From assembly GCA_017415025.1 (NCBI GenBank), contig JAFQJH010000016.1, forward strand, positions 91,438 through 155,437: DNA of 64,000 nt. Direction: 5' to 3'. A program made the translations under genes and the position numbers. The stretch comes from Clostridia bacterium (GTDB taxonomy: Bacteria; Bacillota; Clostridia; Oscillospirales; Acutalibacteraceae). Shown piece by piece: positions 46,020 to 54,010 of the stretch. How positions within the stretch are numbered: position 1 is the stretch's first letter; the number at the start of each line of letters is the position of its first letter. Below the pieces are notes generated by a model. That model saw only the letters and a program-made list of their open reading frames with translations, made no database searches and was not told the DNA's origin.

Positions 46020-47246
46020 ATGTTAATGAAAATTATTGCATTGTTATTGTCTATCCTCACTCCGTTCCTTACCTTAATCACTTCCAGCCCCTTGGCTTTT
46101 CTTGACAAGGAGATTCCGGCTGTTGAGGAAAAGCTCGGCGGATTTATGAAGGGTGTCTGCCACGCCAAAACTGACTATGAGCTTCTCAACGAAGGCAATA
46201 TCGAATGGTTCAGAGATGATATCCCGTTCCCGTATGACGCAAACGGCGAGCTTTCGCAGAGCTATATCAATTGGAAAAAGGAATCTCTTGAGTTTGTCGA
46301 AAACGGTGTACGTATTTTTGGTATCACACCTTATCCCGATGATTTTATAAAGTACGGTCTTGACCCGCGTGACCCTGCTAACCGTGAGGCAATTCAGGAT
46401 ATCGCGCGCTTCTACGTTGAAGACCTTAAGGGCATCGTCGGTGCTTTCCAGGTAACTAACGAAATGGGTATCGACCGTTTCACACTTCCTCTTACTCTTG
46501 ATGAGGCTGCCGAATTCATCGGTATGCAGCTTGAAGCGATGTATCCTATCCGCGGTGATATCATCATCGGCTATAATCTCGGTGGTCTTTCAATCGCAAC
46601 ACTTCCGTTCAAGATGATGAAATATCATAAGTATTGTGACTATGTCGGCGTTGATATGTATCTTGGTTGCTTCGAGCCCGTTCTCAAGAAGCCTGAACAG
46701 ATTATCACAATTCTTAACTTTGTAAGAAAAGTGACAGGCAAGCCGATTATTCTTTGCGAGTTTGGCTATATCGGTCTTGGTGAGCCTAAGTCGGAGGAGG
46801 AAAAAATTGCAATTCTTCAGAGCTACGGTTATAACAGCGAAGCAGAAGCAAGAGCAGATATCAACGGCTTTATAAATAATCTTCCCGCGGCCCTCAAGGA
46901 AGAGATTATTGAAAATTACAGCGACAGAAGCGACGAGGAAAAAGCAAGCCTCATCTTTGACGGTGAGTACAGCAACCATATCTTCTGCGAGCTGCAGGAG
47001 GGCTTCGGCTTGTATGATTATGAGCACACTCCCGAAGGTCAGGCGGCTTTCTTCAGCTACATCATCCCGAAGCTCCGTGACCTTGATTATCTCGTAGGTA
47101 TGTGCGTTTACTGCTGGAAGGACAGCGGTGATTGCTACGTCTGCGGTCAGGTTGAATGTCCTGTTGAAACAAAATGGGGACTTGTAGATTATGAGGGCAA
47201 CCCCAAGCCGTCATATTATGCGGTTAAGGAAGCTTATGCTGACTAA
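46020..47246 (+). CDS. Clan GH-A glycoside hydrolase-like TIM-barrel protein, exported or anchored
   Basis: About 408 residues. Residues 1-25 are hydrophobic (signal or anchor). The barrel shows QVTNEMGID, whose Asn-Glu matches the acid/base of clan GH-A enzymes, and GKPIILCEFGYIGL, whose Glu matches the nucleophile at the end of strand 7. VCVYCWKDSGDCY and WGLVDYEGNPKPSYYAV near the end are also typical of clan GH-A enzymes. I could not decide the GH family. Start is ATG 46020 after GAGGTG. It is a single gene between two terminators. Confidence 0.75.
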   Translation: MLMKIIALLLSILTPFLTLITSSPLAFLDKEIPAVEEKLGGFMKGVCHAKTDYELLNEGNIEWFRDDIPFPYDANGELSQSYINWKKESLEFVENGVRIFGITPYPDDFIKYGLDPRDPANREAIQDIARFYVEDLKGIVGAFQVTNEMGIDRFTLPLTLDEAAEFIGMQLEAMYPIRGDIIIGYNLGGLSIATLPFKMMKYHKYCDYVGVDMYLGCFEPVLKKPEQIITILNFVRKVTGKPIILCEFGYIGLGEPKSEEEKIAILQSYGYNSEAEARADINGFINNLPAALKEEIIENYSDRSDEEKASLIFDGEYSNHIFCELQEGFGLYDYEHTPEGQAAFFSYIIPKLRDLDYLVGMCVYCWKDSGDCYVCGQVECPVETKWGLVDYEGNPKPSYYAVKEAYAD

Positions 47247-47259
47247 AAATTAATATCTG

Positions 47260-47294
47260 ATCCTGCAGGGAAATTTCCTTGCAGGATTTTTTTA
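47260..47294 (+). terminator. Terminator of the GH-A gene
   Basis: ATCCTGCA / TGCAGGAT with a GGAAATTTCC inner palindrome, and seven T. Confidence 0.9.
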
Positions 47295-47307
47295 TTTCGA
47301 AAATCTA

Positions 47308-47336
47308 TTGACAAACCGAACAAATGTTCGTACAAT
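47308..47336 (+). promoter_or_regulatory. SOS promoter: LexA box inside the spacer
   Basis: TTGACA (47308-47313), exactly 17 bases, TACAAT (47331-47336). The spacer's last 14 bases, CGAACAAATGTTCG (47317-47330), are a perfect match to the Gram-positive LexA/DinR (Cheo) box CGAAC-N4-GTTCG. LexA bound there would block polymerase; RecA-stimulated cleavage after DNA damage would release it. Confidence 0.9.
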
Positions 47337-47341
47337 AATAA

Positions 47342-47419
47342 GTGGTCGGAATGACCGGGGTGACGATACTTAAGCTGTGCAGGGTTAGGGTTACTATCGT
47401 TACCCTAAGGACTCGCCAC
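47342..47419 (+). promoter_or_regulatory. Strongly folding leader RNA of the lysis operon
   Basis: GGGGTGACGATA (47357-47368) pairs over 12 bp (two G-U) with TATCGTTACCCT (47395-47406); GTGG (47342-47345) and CCAC (47416-47419) can close the outside. It begins right at the expected transcription start. The ribosome site AAGGAGG follows 20 bases downstream. Confidence 0.65.
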
Positions 47420-47448
47420 AAGGGAAAATAAATGAAAAGGAGGTAAAA

Positions 47449-48093
47449 ATGAAAAACATTTCCGACGAAGTAATTTCTGTCGAAGAGGCGAAAGCGGCTT
47501 TACGCTGTATGCGACTGGGCGGTTTTGACGAAAACGAAGCGCTCGAAAGCATTGACAGCCTCGTTGAGCGGATCAGAAAAATCGGAACTGCAAAGCTCGT
47601 CGATGACATTATCGAAACCCGATTGAGCGAAAACCAAAGAATATTCGTGCAGGAGTATTGGTTTTCGGGCAAGAGCACGGCGCAGATTGCGCGTGAAAGG
47701 GGAGTGTCACAGGCGAACGTCTATCGCACAGTGACCCGTGCGAACGAGACGATTGCAGAATTATTAAGACCGCTAGTAATGTATCACCGCGACCTGCCCG
47801 ATGTGCAGGTCGCACCGCTCTTTTTAGAGCAAATTATGGGCATTTGTTCCGCCCGAAGGAACAAGGGGGAAAATATCGGTACTCAGCTTAAGAATATTCG
47901 GATGAGCAATGCGGTAACGCCCGAGCAGGCAGCGAAGGCGATGTGCATTACCGTGAAAAAGCTTGAAAGCATCGAAAACTCAAAGGCTGAGCCTACACTT
48001 GAACTGCTGGAAAGATATTCGGCAGTTTTCGGCGTTCGCTTTAATTTCGAAATTGTGAACGGAAGGAGAAAATATGAATGGAAAAAACTTTAA
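47449..48093 (+). CDS. Dual-HTH regulator: sigma-70 region-4-like plus XRE
   Basis: 214 residues. Residues about 58-104 contain LSENQRIFVQEYWFSGKSTAQIARERGVSQANVYRTVTRA-like helices (SENQRIFVQEYW, TAQIARERGVSQANVYR), the region-4 HTH pattern seen in sigma factors and phage late regulators such as ArpU. Residues about 143-200 form an XRE-type HTH (TPEQAAKAMCITVKKLESIE). No core sigma regions 2-3. It is first in the LexA-controlled operon, ATG after AAGGAGG, and overlaps the next gene by 16 bases. It may regulate the lysis genes; this is inference. Confidence 0.7.
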   Translation: MKNISDEVISVEEAKAALRCMRLGGFDENEALESIDSLVERIRKIGTAKLVDDIIETRLSENQRIFVQEYWFSGKSTAQIARERGVSQANVYRTVTRANETIAELLRPLVMYHRDLPDVQVAPLFLEQIMGICSARRNKGENIGTQLKNIRMSNAVTPEQAAKAMCITVKKLESIENSKAEPTLELLERYSAVFGVRFNFEIVNGRRKYEWKKL

Positions 48094-48317
48094 CTCAACT
48101 CAGCGAAGATTATTTCAAGGCGGCTGAAGATATTAACAGCCTTATAATTAAGTACAGACGTCTCCTCAACGAAGCGTATGACTCGAATGATTATCTCAAA
48201 ACATACGAGCTTAAAAGAAAGCTCACTGTTTTTTATGACCAGAAAAGAGATATCCTCGACACGGCTTATGCGCTCAAAAACTATTATAAAAGATCCGAGG
48301 AGGTGATGTCTGCGTGA
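48078..48317 (+). CDS. Small coiled-coil protein of the lysis operon
   Basis: 79 residues, almost entirely helical and charged (LSEDYFKAAEDINSLIIKYR, YELKRKLTVFYDQKRDILD), predicted coiled coil. No membrane segment, no recognised motif. It starts inside the end of the regulator gene and its stop overlaps the GTG of the next gene. Possibly a chaperone or tail-assembly-type accessory protein, but I cannot assign a function. Confidence 0.7.
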   Translation: MEKTLTQLSEDYFKAAEDINSLIIKYRRLLNEAYDSNDYLKTYELKRKLTVFYDQKRDILDTAYALKNYYKRSEEVMSA

Positions 48318-50275
48318 ATAACCTCAGCTTGAAGGTTGTCGGCAACCGTCTTGAGGTTGTCAAGGACACATATTCGACGCAAAGCTGTGTGAACTACGAT
48401 TCGTGCAGCTTCAGCTTTGACGGTGAATGGGATTCCTTTGATAAAACAGCCGTTTTTGGCTTCGGAAATAATGACGTTATAAGAGTAAGCATTGAAAACG
48501 ACAACTGCAAAATTCCTGCGGATTGTATGAAAAAGGAGGGCTACATCCGTATCGGGGTTTACGGTATCAGCGAGGACGGAACTGTGATTGCAACCAACTG
48601 CATTGCTCACCGGATTGAAGAGGGCATTGAAGGACTCGGAGATTGGTTTGAAGGGGATAGCTGCTTTGTTTTTAATGCTCTTGAAGAAATCGAAGCTTCT
48701 CTGGAAAAATATAAGGAAAGCCTGGACAATCGCTTTGATACTCTTGCAAGTACGTTAGGCGGTGAGAATAGCGCAGCGTGTGAGCCGTCAGATTGGTATA
48801 TTCCCGAGCAGTTTGAGGATGCGGAGAATATACCGTCTTTCAGCAAAAAATCCTCTTACAGCGATTATCTCGATTACATCCTGAATCGCTTGGTACGCGA
48901 ATATCCCGATTATGTATCGCAGGAGCGTATCGGAACGGATGAAAGCGGAGAATACCCGATTTACGCCTATGTATTTGAGCCTGAAAACTATGAAAAAACG
49001 TTGTTTGTTGCGGCTTGTGTTGACGGTACGGAAAGCTCACCTTTGATAGCGCTCTCCTGTTTTCTTAACGATTTGTGCAGAAGAAGTTATGAAAACAGAA
49101 CGCTAGGGTGGCTTCGTTCAAGGGTGAAAATCGCAGTGGTACCTGCAGTTAATCCCTACGGTTTGCTGCTCAACAGTCCGCACAACATCAACGGTGTGCG
49201 TATTGACAGAAACTTTGATTTTATATGGTCAGAATGTACCGAGAGATATAAGGGCGATTCGGCGGCTGACCAAAAGGAAACTAAGGTTATTCAGAATTAT
49301 TTGCAAGCCTTGAGTGCGGATAAGCTGTGCGCGGCTGTTACTTTTAAGGACAACTCGAACCTCTATTCGAGCAAGATGCTCTTTTATCCGCGTTTCAGGA
49401 ATAATTGTCTTGAGGCGCTTACAAAAATGCTTTGCCGCTATAACTTTGAGGAAATGAGCGCGGATGACCTTCTTTCAAAAACAGTTCTCGCACCGTCACT
49501 CAATCCGACTCTTGCAAATTATGCCGCAGATAAATTCGGTGTCAATGCCTGTACGGTCAACTGGCCGTCGCTGTCCTACGGCGGTGTGCAGAATAATTCG
49601 GGCATAACAAAATTTACGGAGCTTATCGGTAACGTGATTTTTACTCTTGCAAAAAACAGCACCTTCACACGCCGCGGCGCGAAATTGCCTTTCACGAAGC
49701 ATTTTTCGTGGCGCAGTACGGATGACAACGATGTGTTTACTGTTCCGCAGGCGCAGTCTTTTAAGAAAGCTCCGATTACGTCATATCAGCTCGATCTGGA
49801 AGCGCCTTGTAACGTGACGGCAAACGGATACGCGATTATAAGGGCAGAAAATCCCTGTACCGTCCGTATAAATCCTCTGCTCTGGCAGAACAGCTCACCT
49901 GAACAGACGTATTCAGACCGCCTGAATATGACGGATTTTATTGTTGAAATCCCTCTTTTAGCAGGTACTACCGTAATTCCCTTTGATTCTGTTTTGCAGG
50001 GTTATTACAGCGAAAATAACGGACTTATCACCTCGGGATATCCCGAAAAGCTTAACTTCAGCCTCGGCGTATGTGCAGATACGGCATCCGCGGCAAAGCT
50101 TATAGGCTTTTCTGTCACTCTTAACGCTTTCCCGAGCGATATCGGCAGGTCGGTTGAAATAAGCCGTCCGATGGGTACGGCGGGCGATTATACCTCGGCT
50201 GATGATATACCGACTCAAGTACTGTCCTACCCGAAGGAAACGCTGATATCAGGCGAAAACAGCTATTTTGATTGA
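48314..50275 (+). CDS. Baseplate-like N-terminus fused to degenerate M14-carboxypeptidase-like domain
   Basis: 653 residues. Residues 1-100 (SFSFDGEWDSF, KIPADCMKKEGYIRIGVYG) resemble the N-terminal beta domain of phage baseplate upper/tail-attachment proteins. A short coiled coil (about 118-145) follows. Residues about 178-455 resemble zinc carboxypeptidases: the HxxE motif position reads DGTE (237-240), NPYGLLLN and RNFD (299-302) match substrate-binding motifs, but the first zinc His is Asp and no other zinc ligands are clear, so it may be inactive or use another metal. Residues about 455-653 are beta-rich. GTG start, AGGAGGTG upstream. No signal peptide. Confidence 0.65.
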   Translation: MNNLSLKVVGNRLEVVKDTYSTQSCVNYDSCSFSFDGEWDSFDKTAVFGFGNNDVIRVSIENDNCKIPADCMKKEGYIRIGVYGISEDGTVIATNCIAHRIEEGIEGLGDWFEGDSCFVFNALEEIEASLEKYKESLDNRFDTLASTLGGENSAACEPSDWYIPEQFEDAENIPSFSKKSSYSDYLDYILNRLVREYPDYVSQERIGTDESGEYPIYAYVFEPENYEKTLFVAACVDGTESSPLIALSCFLNDLCRRSYENRTLGWLRSRVKIAVVPAVNPYGLLLNSPHNINGVRIDRNFDFIWSECTERYKGDSAADQKETKVIQNYLQALSADKLCAAVTFKDNSNLYSSKMLFYPRFRNNCLEALTKMLCRYNFEEMSADDLLSKTVLAPSLNPTLANYAADKFGVNACTVNWPSLSYGGVQNNSGITKFTELIGNVIFTLAKNSTFTRRGAKLPFTKHFSWRSTDDNDVFTVPQAQSFKKAPITSYQLDLEAPCNVTANGYAIIRAENPCTVRINPLLWQNSSPEQTYSDRLNMTDFIVEIPLLAGTTVIPFDSVLQGYYSENNGLITSGYPEKLNFSLGVCADTASAAKLIGFSVTLNAFPSDIGRSVEISRPMGTAGDYTSADDIPTQVLSYPKETLISGENSYFD

Positions 50276-50293
50276 TAGGGGAAAAGAAAACAA

Positions 50294-50986
50294 ATGAGCA
50301 AAATTACTAATATTATTTTTAACGGCAAGAGCCACTACATAACGTCCAAATACGGCAAGCGTACCGTGCTTAAAACTGCGGCAGGAGCTACAAGCTCATT
50401 TCACAACGGAACCGATTACGGCACAAACGGCAAAAAGCTCGCACAATATGCAATCGAGGACGGCAGTGTTTTAAGCTGCGGAAAGGCATCCGACGGCGCG
50501 TTGTACGTCTGGGTGAAATATCCGAGAATCAACAAAAAGATGCTTCACTATCACCTTGACAGTGTCAAGGTCAAGTCAGGGCAGAGTGTTAAAAAGGGTA
50601 CGCTTCTCGGCTATACGGGTAAAACGGGCAAGGCGACGGGTGTGCATCTTCATCTTGGTGTCAAAGACCTCACGACAGACAAATATGAAGACCCCGAGGC
50701 TTTTGCAAAAGGCTATACAGAGCCGAAGGTATACAAAACAGGCAACTATAAGGTGACAGCTACGCTTTTAAGGGTCAGGCGCGGGCCCTCCACAGATTAT
50801 GACTATAAAAAGTTCTCGTTTCTTACTCCGAATGCACAGTCACAGATAAAAAAGCTGAACTCGGGCAGCAGGGCAGACGGACTTGTCAAGGACTGTGTAT
50901 GTACGGTTTCGGAGGTTAAAAACAATTGGGGCAAAATTCCCTCGGGCTGGGTTTGCCTTGATTACTGTAAGGCGGTGACAAGATGA
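50294..50986 (+). CDS. M23 endolysin with SH3-type cell-wall-binding domain
   Basis: 230 residues, no signal peptide. M23/LytM zinc motifs: HNGTDYG (His37, Asp41), HYHL (His85, His87) and HLHLG (His118, His120). A C-terminal SH3-like domain (about 150-228; LLRVRRGPSTDYD) should bind peptidoglycan. It would cut peptide cross-bridges. Lack of a signal peptide and the two adjacent holin-type genes indicate release through membrane lesions, as in phage lysis systems. Confidence 0.9.
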   Translation: MSKITNIIFNGKSHYITSKYGKRTVLKTAAGATSSFHNGTDYGTNGKKLAQYAIEDGSVLSCGKASDGALYVWVKYPRINKKMLHYHLDSVKVKSGQSVKKGTLLGYTGKTGKATGVHLHLGVKDLTTDKYEDPEAFAKGYTEPKVYKTGNYKVTATLLRVRRGPSTDYDYKKFSFLTPNAQSQIKKLNSGSRADGLVKDCVCTVSEVKNNWGKIPSGWVCLDYCKAVTR

Positions 50987-51204
50987 CAGATATCTTAACG
51001 GCAATCATTGCTTTTGCAGGCACTCTCGTCGGCTCACTGGGCGGAATACTTGCCGCCAACCGACTTACGGTTTACCGAATTGAACAACTTGAAAATAAGG
51101 TTTCAAAGCACAACAATCTTGTTGAAAGAATGTTTCTTGTTGAAAGCTCGGCAAAATCCGCGCATCACAGAATTGACGAATTAAGAGAGGAGATAACAAA
51201 ATGA
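50983..51204 (+). CDS. XhlA-like small phage lysis protein
   Basis: 73 residues: one N-terminal transmembrane helix (about 4-27, Gly-rich), then a helical coiled coil with LTVYRIEQLENKVSKHNNLVERM and HRIDELREEI. This order and sequence type match XhlA/haemolysin-like proteins found next to holins in Firmicutes phages. It overlaps both neighbours by 4 bases (ATGA), indicating coupled translation with the endolysin and holin. Confidence 0.8.
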   Translation: MTDILTAIIAFAGTLVGSLGGILAANRLTVYRIEQLENKVSKHNNLVERMFLVESSAKSAHHRIDELREEITK

Positions 51205-51449
51205 AAAAACTGAATCTTAAGGGTGTATCAATGCAGACGTGGGTGAGGACAGGTGTGCTTATTCTTGCACTCATCAATCAGGCTCTTGTAATGTTCGGAA
51301 TTTCAAAAGCTGAAATTGAGCTTGAGCAGTGGGCTGAATATGCATCCTACATTTTTACGGCAGTTACCGCAATCTGGTCGTGGTGGAAGAATAACAGCTT
51401 CACCGCTAAAGCACAGAAAGCGGATGCTATGATAAATTCGCAGAGATAA
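51201..51449 (+). CDS. Phage holin, SPP1 family
   Basis: 82 residues. Two membrane helices (about 14-32 and 45-62) and the C-terminal WSWWKNNSFTAKAQKADAMI, whose W-x-N-N-S-F-T pattern is characteristic of SPP1/LL-H-type holins. It would form lesions letting the endolysin reach the wall. Last gene of the operon; strong terminator two bases after its stop. Confidence 0.88.
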   Translation: MKKLNLKGVSMQTWVRTGVLILALINQALVMFGISKAEIELEQWAEYASYIFTAVTAIWSWWKNNSFTAKAQKADAMINSQR

Positions 51450-51450
51450 T

Positions 51451-51488
51451 AAAACGGTGCAGTCCCAAACAGGACTGCACCGTTTTTT
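51451..51488. terminator. Bidirectional terminator between lysis operon and XRE-TPR gene
   Basis: AAAACGGTGCAGTCC / GGACTGCACCGTTTT with loop CAAACA, T runs on both strands. Confidence 0.92.
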
Positions 51489-51497
51489 CAATAAAGC

Positions 51498-52277
51498 TTA
51501 ATTCTGTTTCTTTTTCAGCCGGACTATTTGTTTGTTTAAAAAGTCAGTATAGATGCCAAAGTTTGGGTGATCCAGAATCCTTAAAAGCTCAAGAGCTTTT
51601 TGGACTTCAATGATAGCTTTTGAATAGTCTTCATCTGCTTCATAACATTCTGCAAGCTTCCACATCATCTGAATCAGATTTTCAAAGGAAATCCATTTTT
51701 GCTTTTCCGCGGCATTATACTTAGGCTCACCTTCAAGAAGATATGCAATTTCCGTAAGCTTTGTAAAATAGATTTCGGGGATTTGTTCAATCGCATTTTC
51801 TGCGCTTTTTAAATCGCCCTTCTTTTTGTAGGCGTAAGCCAGAAAGCGGAACGCATCATATTTAATTTCATTATCCACGGTTCTTTCAACAAGATTTGAT
51901 GCGATTTTGATTGCTTCATCCGGGTCGGTAATGACATAGAGAAGATTGTTTAAAAGAATATCGTTTTCAGGGTATTTTTTTAATCCCTCTTCAAGAATTT
52001 GCCGACTTTTCTGCGGGTCGCTTTCTCTGAACTCGTAAGCCTCATCAACAAATTTTTTGACTTCCTCCTCCTTTTCGGCAAGGCTGAAATCAAAAAGCTC
52101 ATCCATTGAAACACCGAAAAAGTTTGCAAGCACGGGCGCCAGAGTGATGTCGGGATATGCAATGTTATTTTCCCACTTACTTACAGCCTGAAAAGAAATG
52201 CCGATTGCATTTGCCAGCTGTTCCTGAGTCAGACCTTTGGATTTTCTTAAAGCTTTGATTTTATATCCTATGTTCAT
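51498..52277 (-). CDS. XRE-family regulator with TPR-like C-terminal domain
   Basis: 259 residues. XRE HTH at about 6-60 (GLTQEQLANAIGISFQAVSKWENN). Residues about 75-259 are repeated helix pairs (KSRQILEEGLKKYPENDILL, AYKKKGDLKSAENAIEQIP, DEDYSKAIIEVQKALELL) resembling TPR units, as in peptide-sensing RRNPP-like or stress regulators. It is convergent with the lysis operon. A palindrome in its promoter spacer suggests autoregulation. Ligand unknown. Confidence 0.85.
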   Translation of the reverse strand: MNIGYKIKALRKSKGLTQEQLANAIGISFQAVSKWENNIAYPDITLAPVLANFFGVSMDELFDFSLAEKEEEVKKFVDEAYEFRESDPQKSRQILEEGLKKYPENDILLNNLLYVITDPDEAIKIASNLVERTVDNEIKYDAFRFLAYAYKKKGDLKSAENAIEQIPEIYFTKLTEIAYLLEGEPKYNAAEKQKWISFENLIQMMWKLAECYEADEDYSKAIIEVQKALELLRILDHPNFGIYTDFLNKQIVRLKKKQN

Positions 52278-52307
52278 TGTTTTTACCGCCTTATTTAAGT
52301 TACCAAA

Positions 52308-52336
52308 AATATAGCATAAGTTTTATGCAAAAACAA
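52308..52336 (-). promoter_or_regulatory. Promoter of XRE-TPR gene with palindromic operator
   Basis: Minus strand TTGTTT (52336-52331), 17 bases, TATATT (52313-52308). The spacer contains GCATAA-GTT-TTATGC (52314-52328). Confidence 0.65.
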
Positions 52337-52382
52337 TAACATATAAAGCGATGCTTTTCAACCGTGAGTTGAATTTTGCAGA

Positions 52383-52421
52383 TAAAAAATCCGCTGAAAC
52401 ACGGTTGTGAATCAGCGGATT
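52383..52421 (-). terminator. Terminator of pgk-tpiA-gpmI
   Basis: Minus strand AATCCGCTGA...TCAGCGGATT, with T run TTTTTTATC. Confidence 0.85.
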
Positions 52422-52432
52422 GAAAGTTAAAC

Positions 52433-53947
52433 TTATTTAATCATTGTCTCGCCTGTCATTTCCTTGGGCTGTTCGAGTCCGAGGATTGTGAGCATTGTCG
52501 GGGCAATATCAGCAAGTCTGCCTGTTTCCTTGAGCTCGCAGTCATAGCCGACTACACAGAAGGGAACGGGATTTGTTGAGTGCGGTGTGAAGGGCTTACC
52601 GTCGTCGCCGATCATTCTGTCAGCATTACCGTGGTCAGCAGTGATAAGCACTGCACCGCCCATTTCGAGAGTAGCGTCGCAAACCTTGCCTACGCATTCG
52701 TCAACAGCCTCAACAGCCTTGACAGCGGCATCCCAGATACCTGTGTGACCGACCATATCGCAGTTTGCAAAGTTAAGGATAACTGCATCGTACTTACCTG
52801 ACTTGATCTGCTCAACAACAGCGTCGCATACAGGGTATGCGCTCATTTCGGGCTGAAGGTCGAAGGTCGGAACGTCGGGGGACTGGATAAGAATTCTGTC
52901 CTCACCCTCAAAGGTCTTTTCTTCACCGCCGTTGAAGAAGAAGGTAACGTGAGCATACTTCTGTGTCTCTGCGATACGAAGCTGTGTCATACCCTTTGAT
53001 GCAAGGTATTCGCCCATTGTCATTGTAAGCTCTTCGGGCGGGAATGCAACTGTAACATTCGGCATAGTCTCGTCATACTGTGTCATACAGACAAAGTGAA
53101 GCGGGAAGAAGCCGTTCTTTCTCTCAAAGCCGTCGAAAGCCTCGTCAACAAAGGTTCTTGTAATCTGTCTTGCACGGTCGGGGCGGAAGTTAAAGAATAC
53201 AACGCTGTCGTTAGCCTTGATTGTACCTTCCTTATTAAGAACCGTGGGAACGATGAATTCGTCTGTCACGCCGTTAGCGTAGGACTCTTCCATAGAAACC
53301 TTACCGCAGTCAGCCTGGATGCCCTCGCCGTAAACCATTGCGGCATAAGCCTTCTCAACTCTGTCCCAAGCGAAGTCACGGTCCATAGCGTAGTAACGGC
53401 CGCTGATTGTAGCGATTTCGCCAACGCCGAGCTCCTTTGTCTTGTTGTAAACATCCTGAACGAAGCCTACGCCCGAAGTAACGGAAACGTCACGGCCGTC
53501 CATAATGCAGTGGATGTAAACCTTTTCAAGACCTTCTCTTTTAGCCATTTCAAGAAGACCGAAGAGATGCTCGATGTGGCTGTGAACGCCGCCGTCGGAA
53601 AGAAGTCCCATAAGGTGAAGTGCACTGCCGTTCTTCTTGCAGTTTTCACAAGCGTCCTTGAGTGCCTTGATGTTGAAGAAATCACCGTCTGTGATTGACT
53701 TTGAAATCTTAACAAGCATCTGATAAACAACACGGCCTGCGCCGATGTTTGTGTGACCAACCTCGCTGTTACCCATCTGACCGTCGGGAAGACCTACGTC
53801 AAGACCTGAAGCACCGATTGTTGTGAACGGATTTTCATTGAAAAGCTTTGTAAGGTTGGGTGTGTTTGCGGCTTCAATAGCGTTGCCCTTATCACCGGGG
53901 TTGATGCCGAAGCCGTCCATAATACATAAAACTACAGGTTTTTTCAT
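52433..53947 (-). CDS. gpmI: 2,3-bisphosphoglycerate-independent phosphoglycerate mutase
   Basis: About 504 residues of the alkaline-phosphatase superfamily. CIMDGFGI (metal Asp), GNSEVGHTNIGAGRVVYQ with the catalytic Ser, HCIMDGRDV, NFRPDRARQ (two Arg binding phosphate), FANCDMVGHTG and TADHGNADRM. It interconverts 3- and 2-phosphoglycerate with manganese. I prefer ATG 53947 behind GGTGATT; a TTG lies six bases upstream. Third gene of the glycolytic operon pgk-tpiA-gpmI. Confidence 0.97.
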   Translation of the reverse strand: MKKPVVLCIMDGFGINPGDKGNAIEAANTPNLTKLFNENPFTTIGASGLDVGLPDGQMGNSEVGHTNIGAGRVVYQMLVKISKSITDGDFFNIKALKDACENCKKNGSALHLMGLLSDGGVHSHIEHLFGLLEMAKREGLEKVYIHCIMDGRDVSVTSGVGFVQDVYNKTKELGVGEIATISGRYYAMDRDFAWDRVEKAYAAMVYGEGIQADCGKVSMEESYANGVTDEFIVPTVLNKEGTIKANDSVVFFNFRPDRARQITRTFVDEAFDGFERKNGFFPLHFVCMTQYDETMPNVTVAFPPEELTMTMGEYLASKGMTQLRIAETQKYAHVTFFFNGGEEKTFEGEDRILIQSPDVPTFDLQPEMSAYPVCDAVVEQIKSGKYDAVILNFANCDMVGHTGIWDAAVKAVEAVDECVGKVCDATLEMGGAVLITADHGNADRMIGDDGKPFTPHSTNPVPFCVVGYDCELKETGRLADIAPTMLTILGLEQPKEMTGETMIK

Positions 53948-54010
53948 ATTCAATCACCATTCAAAATTATGGGACGCATCACAGCGTCCCATAGAGTTGT
54001 TGTTTATTGC

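Noticed and set aside
48314-50275. Diversity-generating retroelement target
   Set aside because: No reverse transcriptase and no template repeat near the 3' end of the gene or downstream.
47308-51449. Complete prophage
   Set aside because: Only lysis-type and baseplate-like genes are present; flanking genes are chromosomal and no integrase, terminase, portal or capsid gene is visible.
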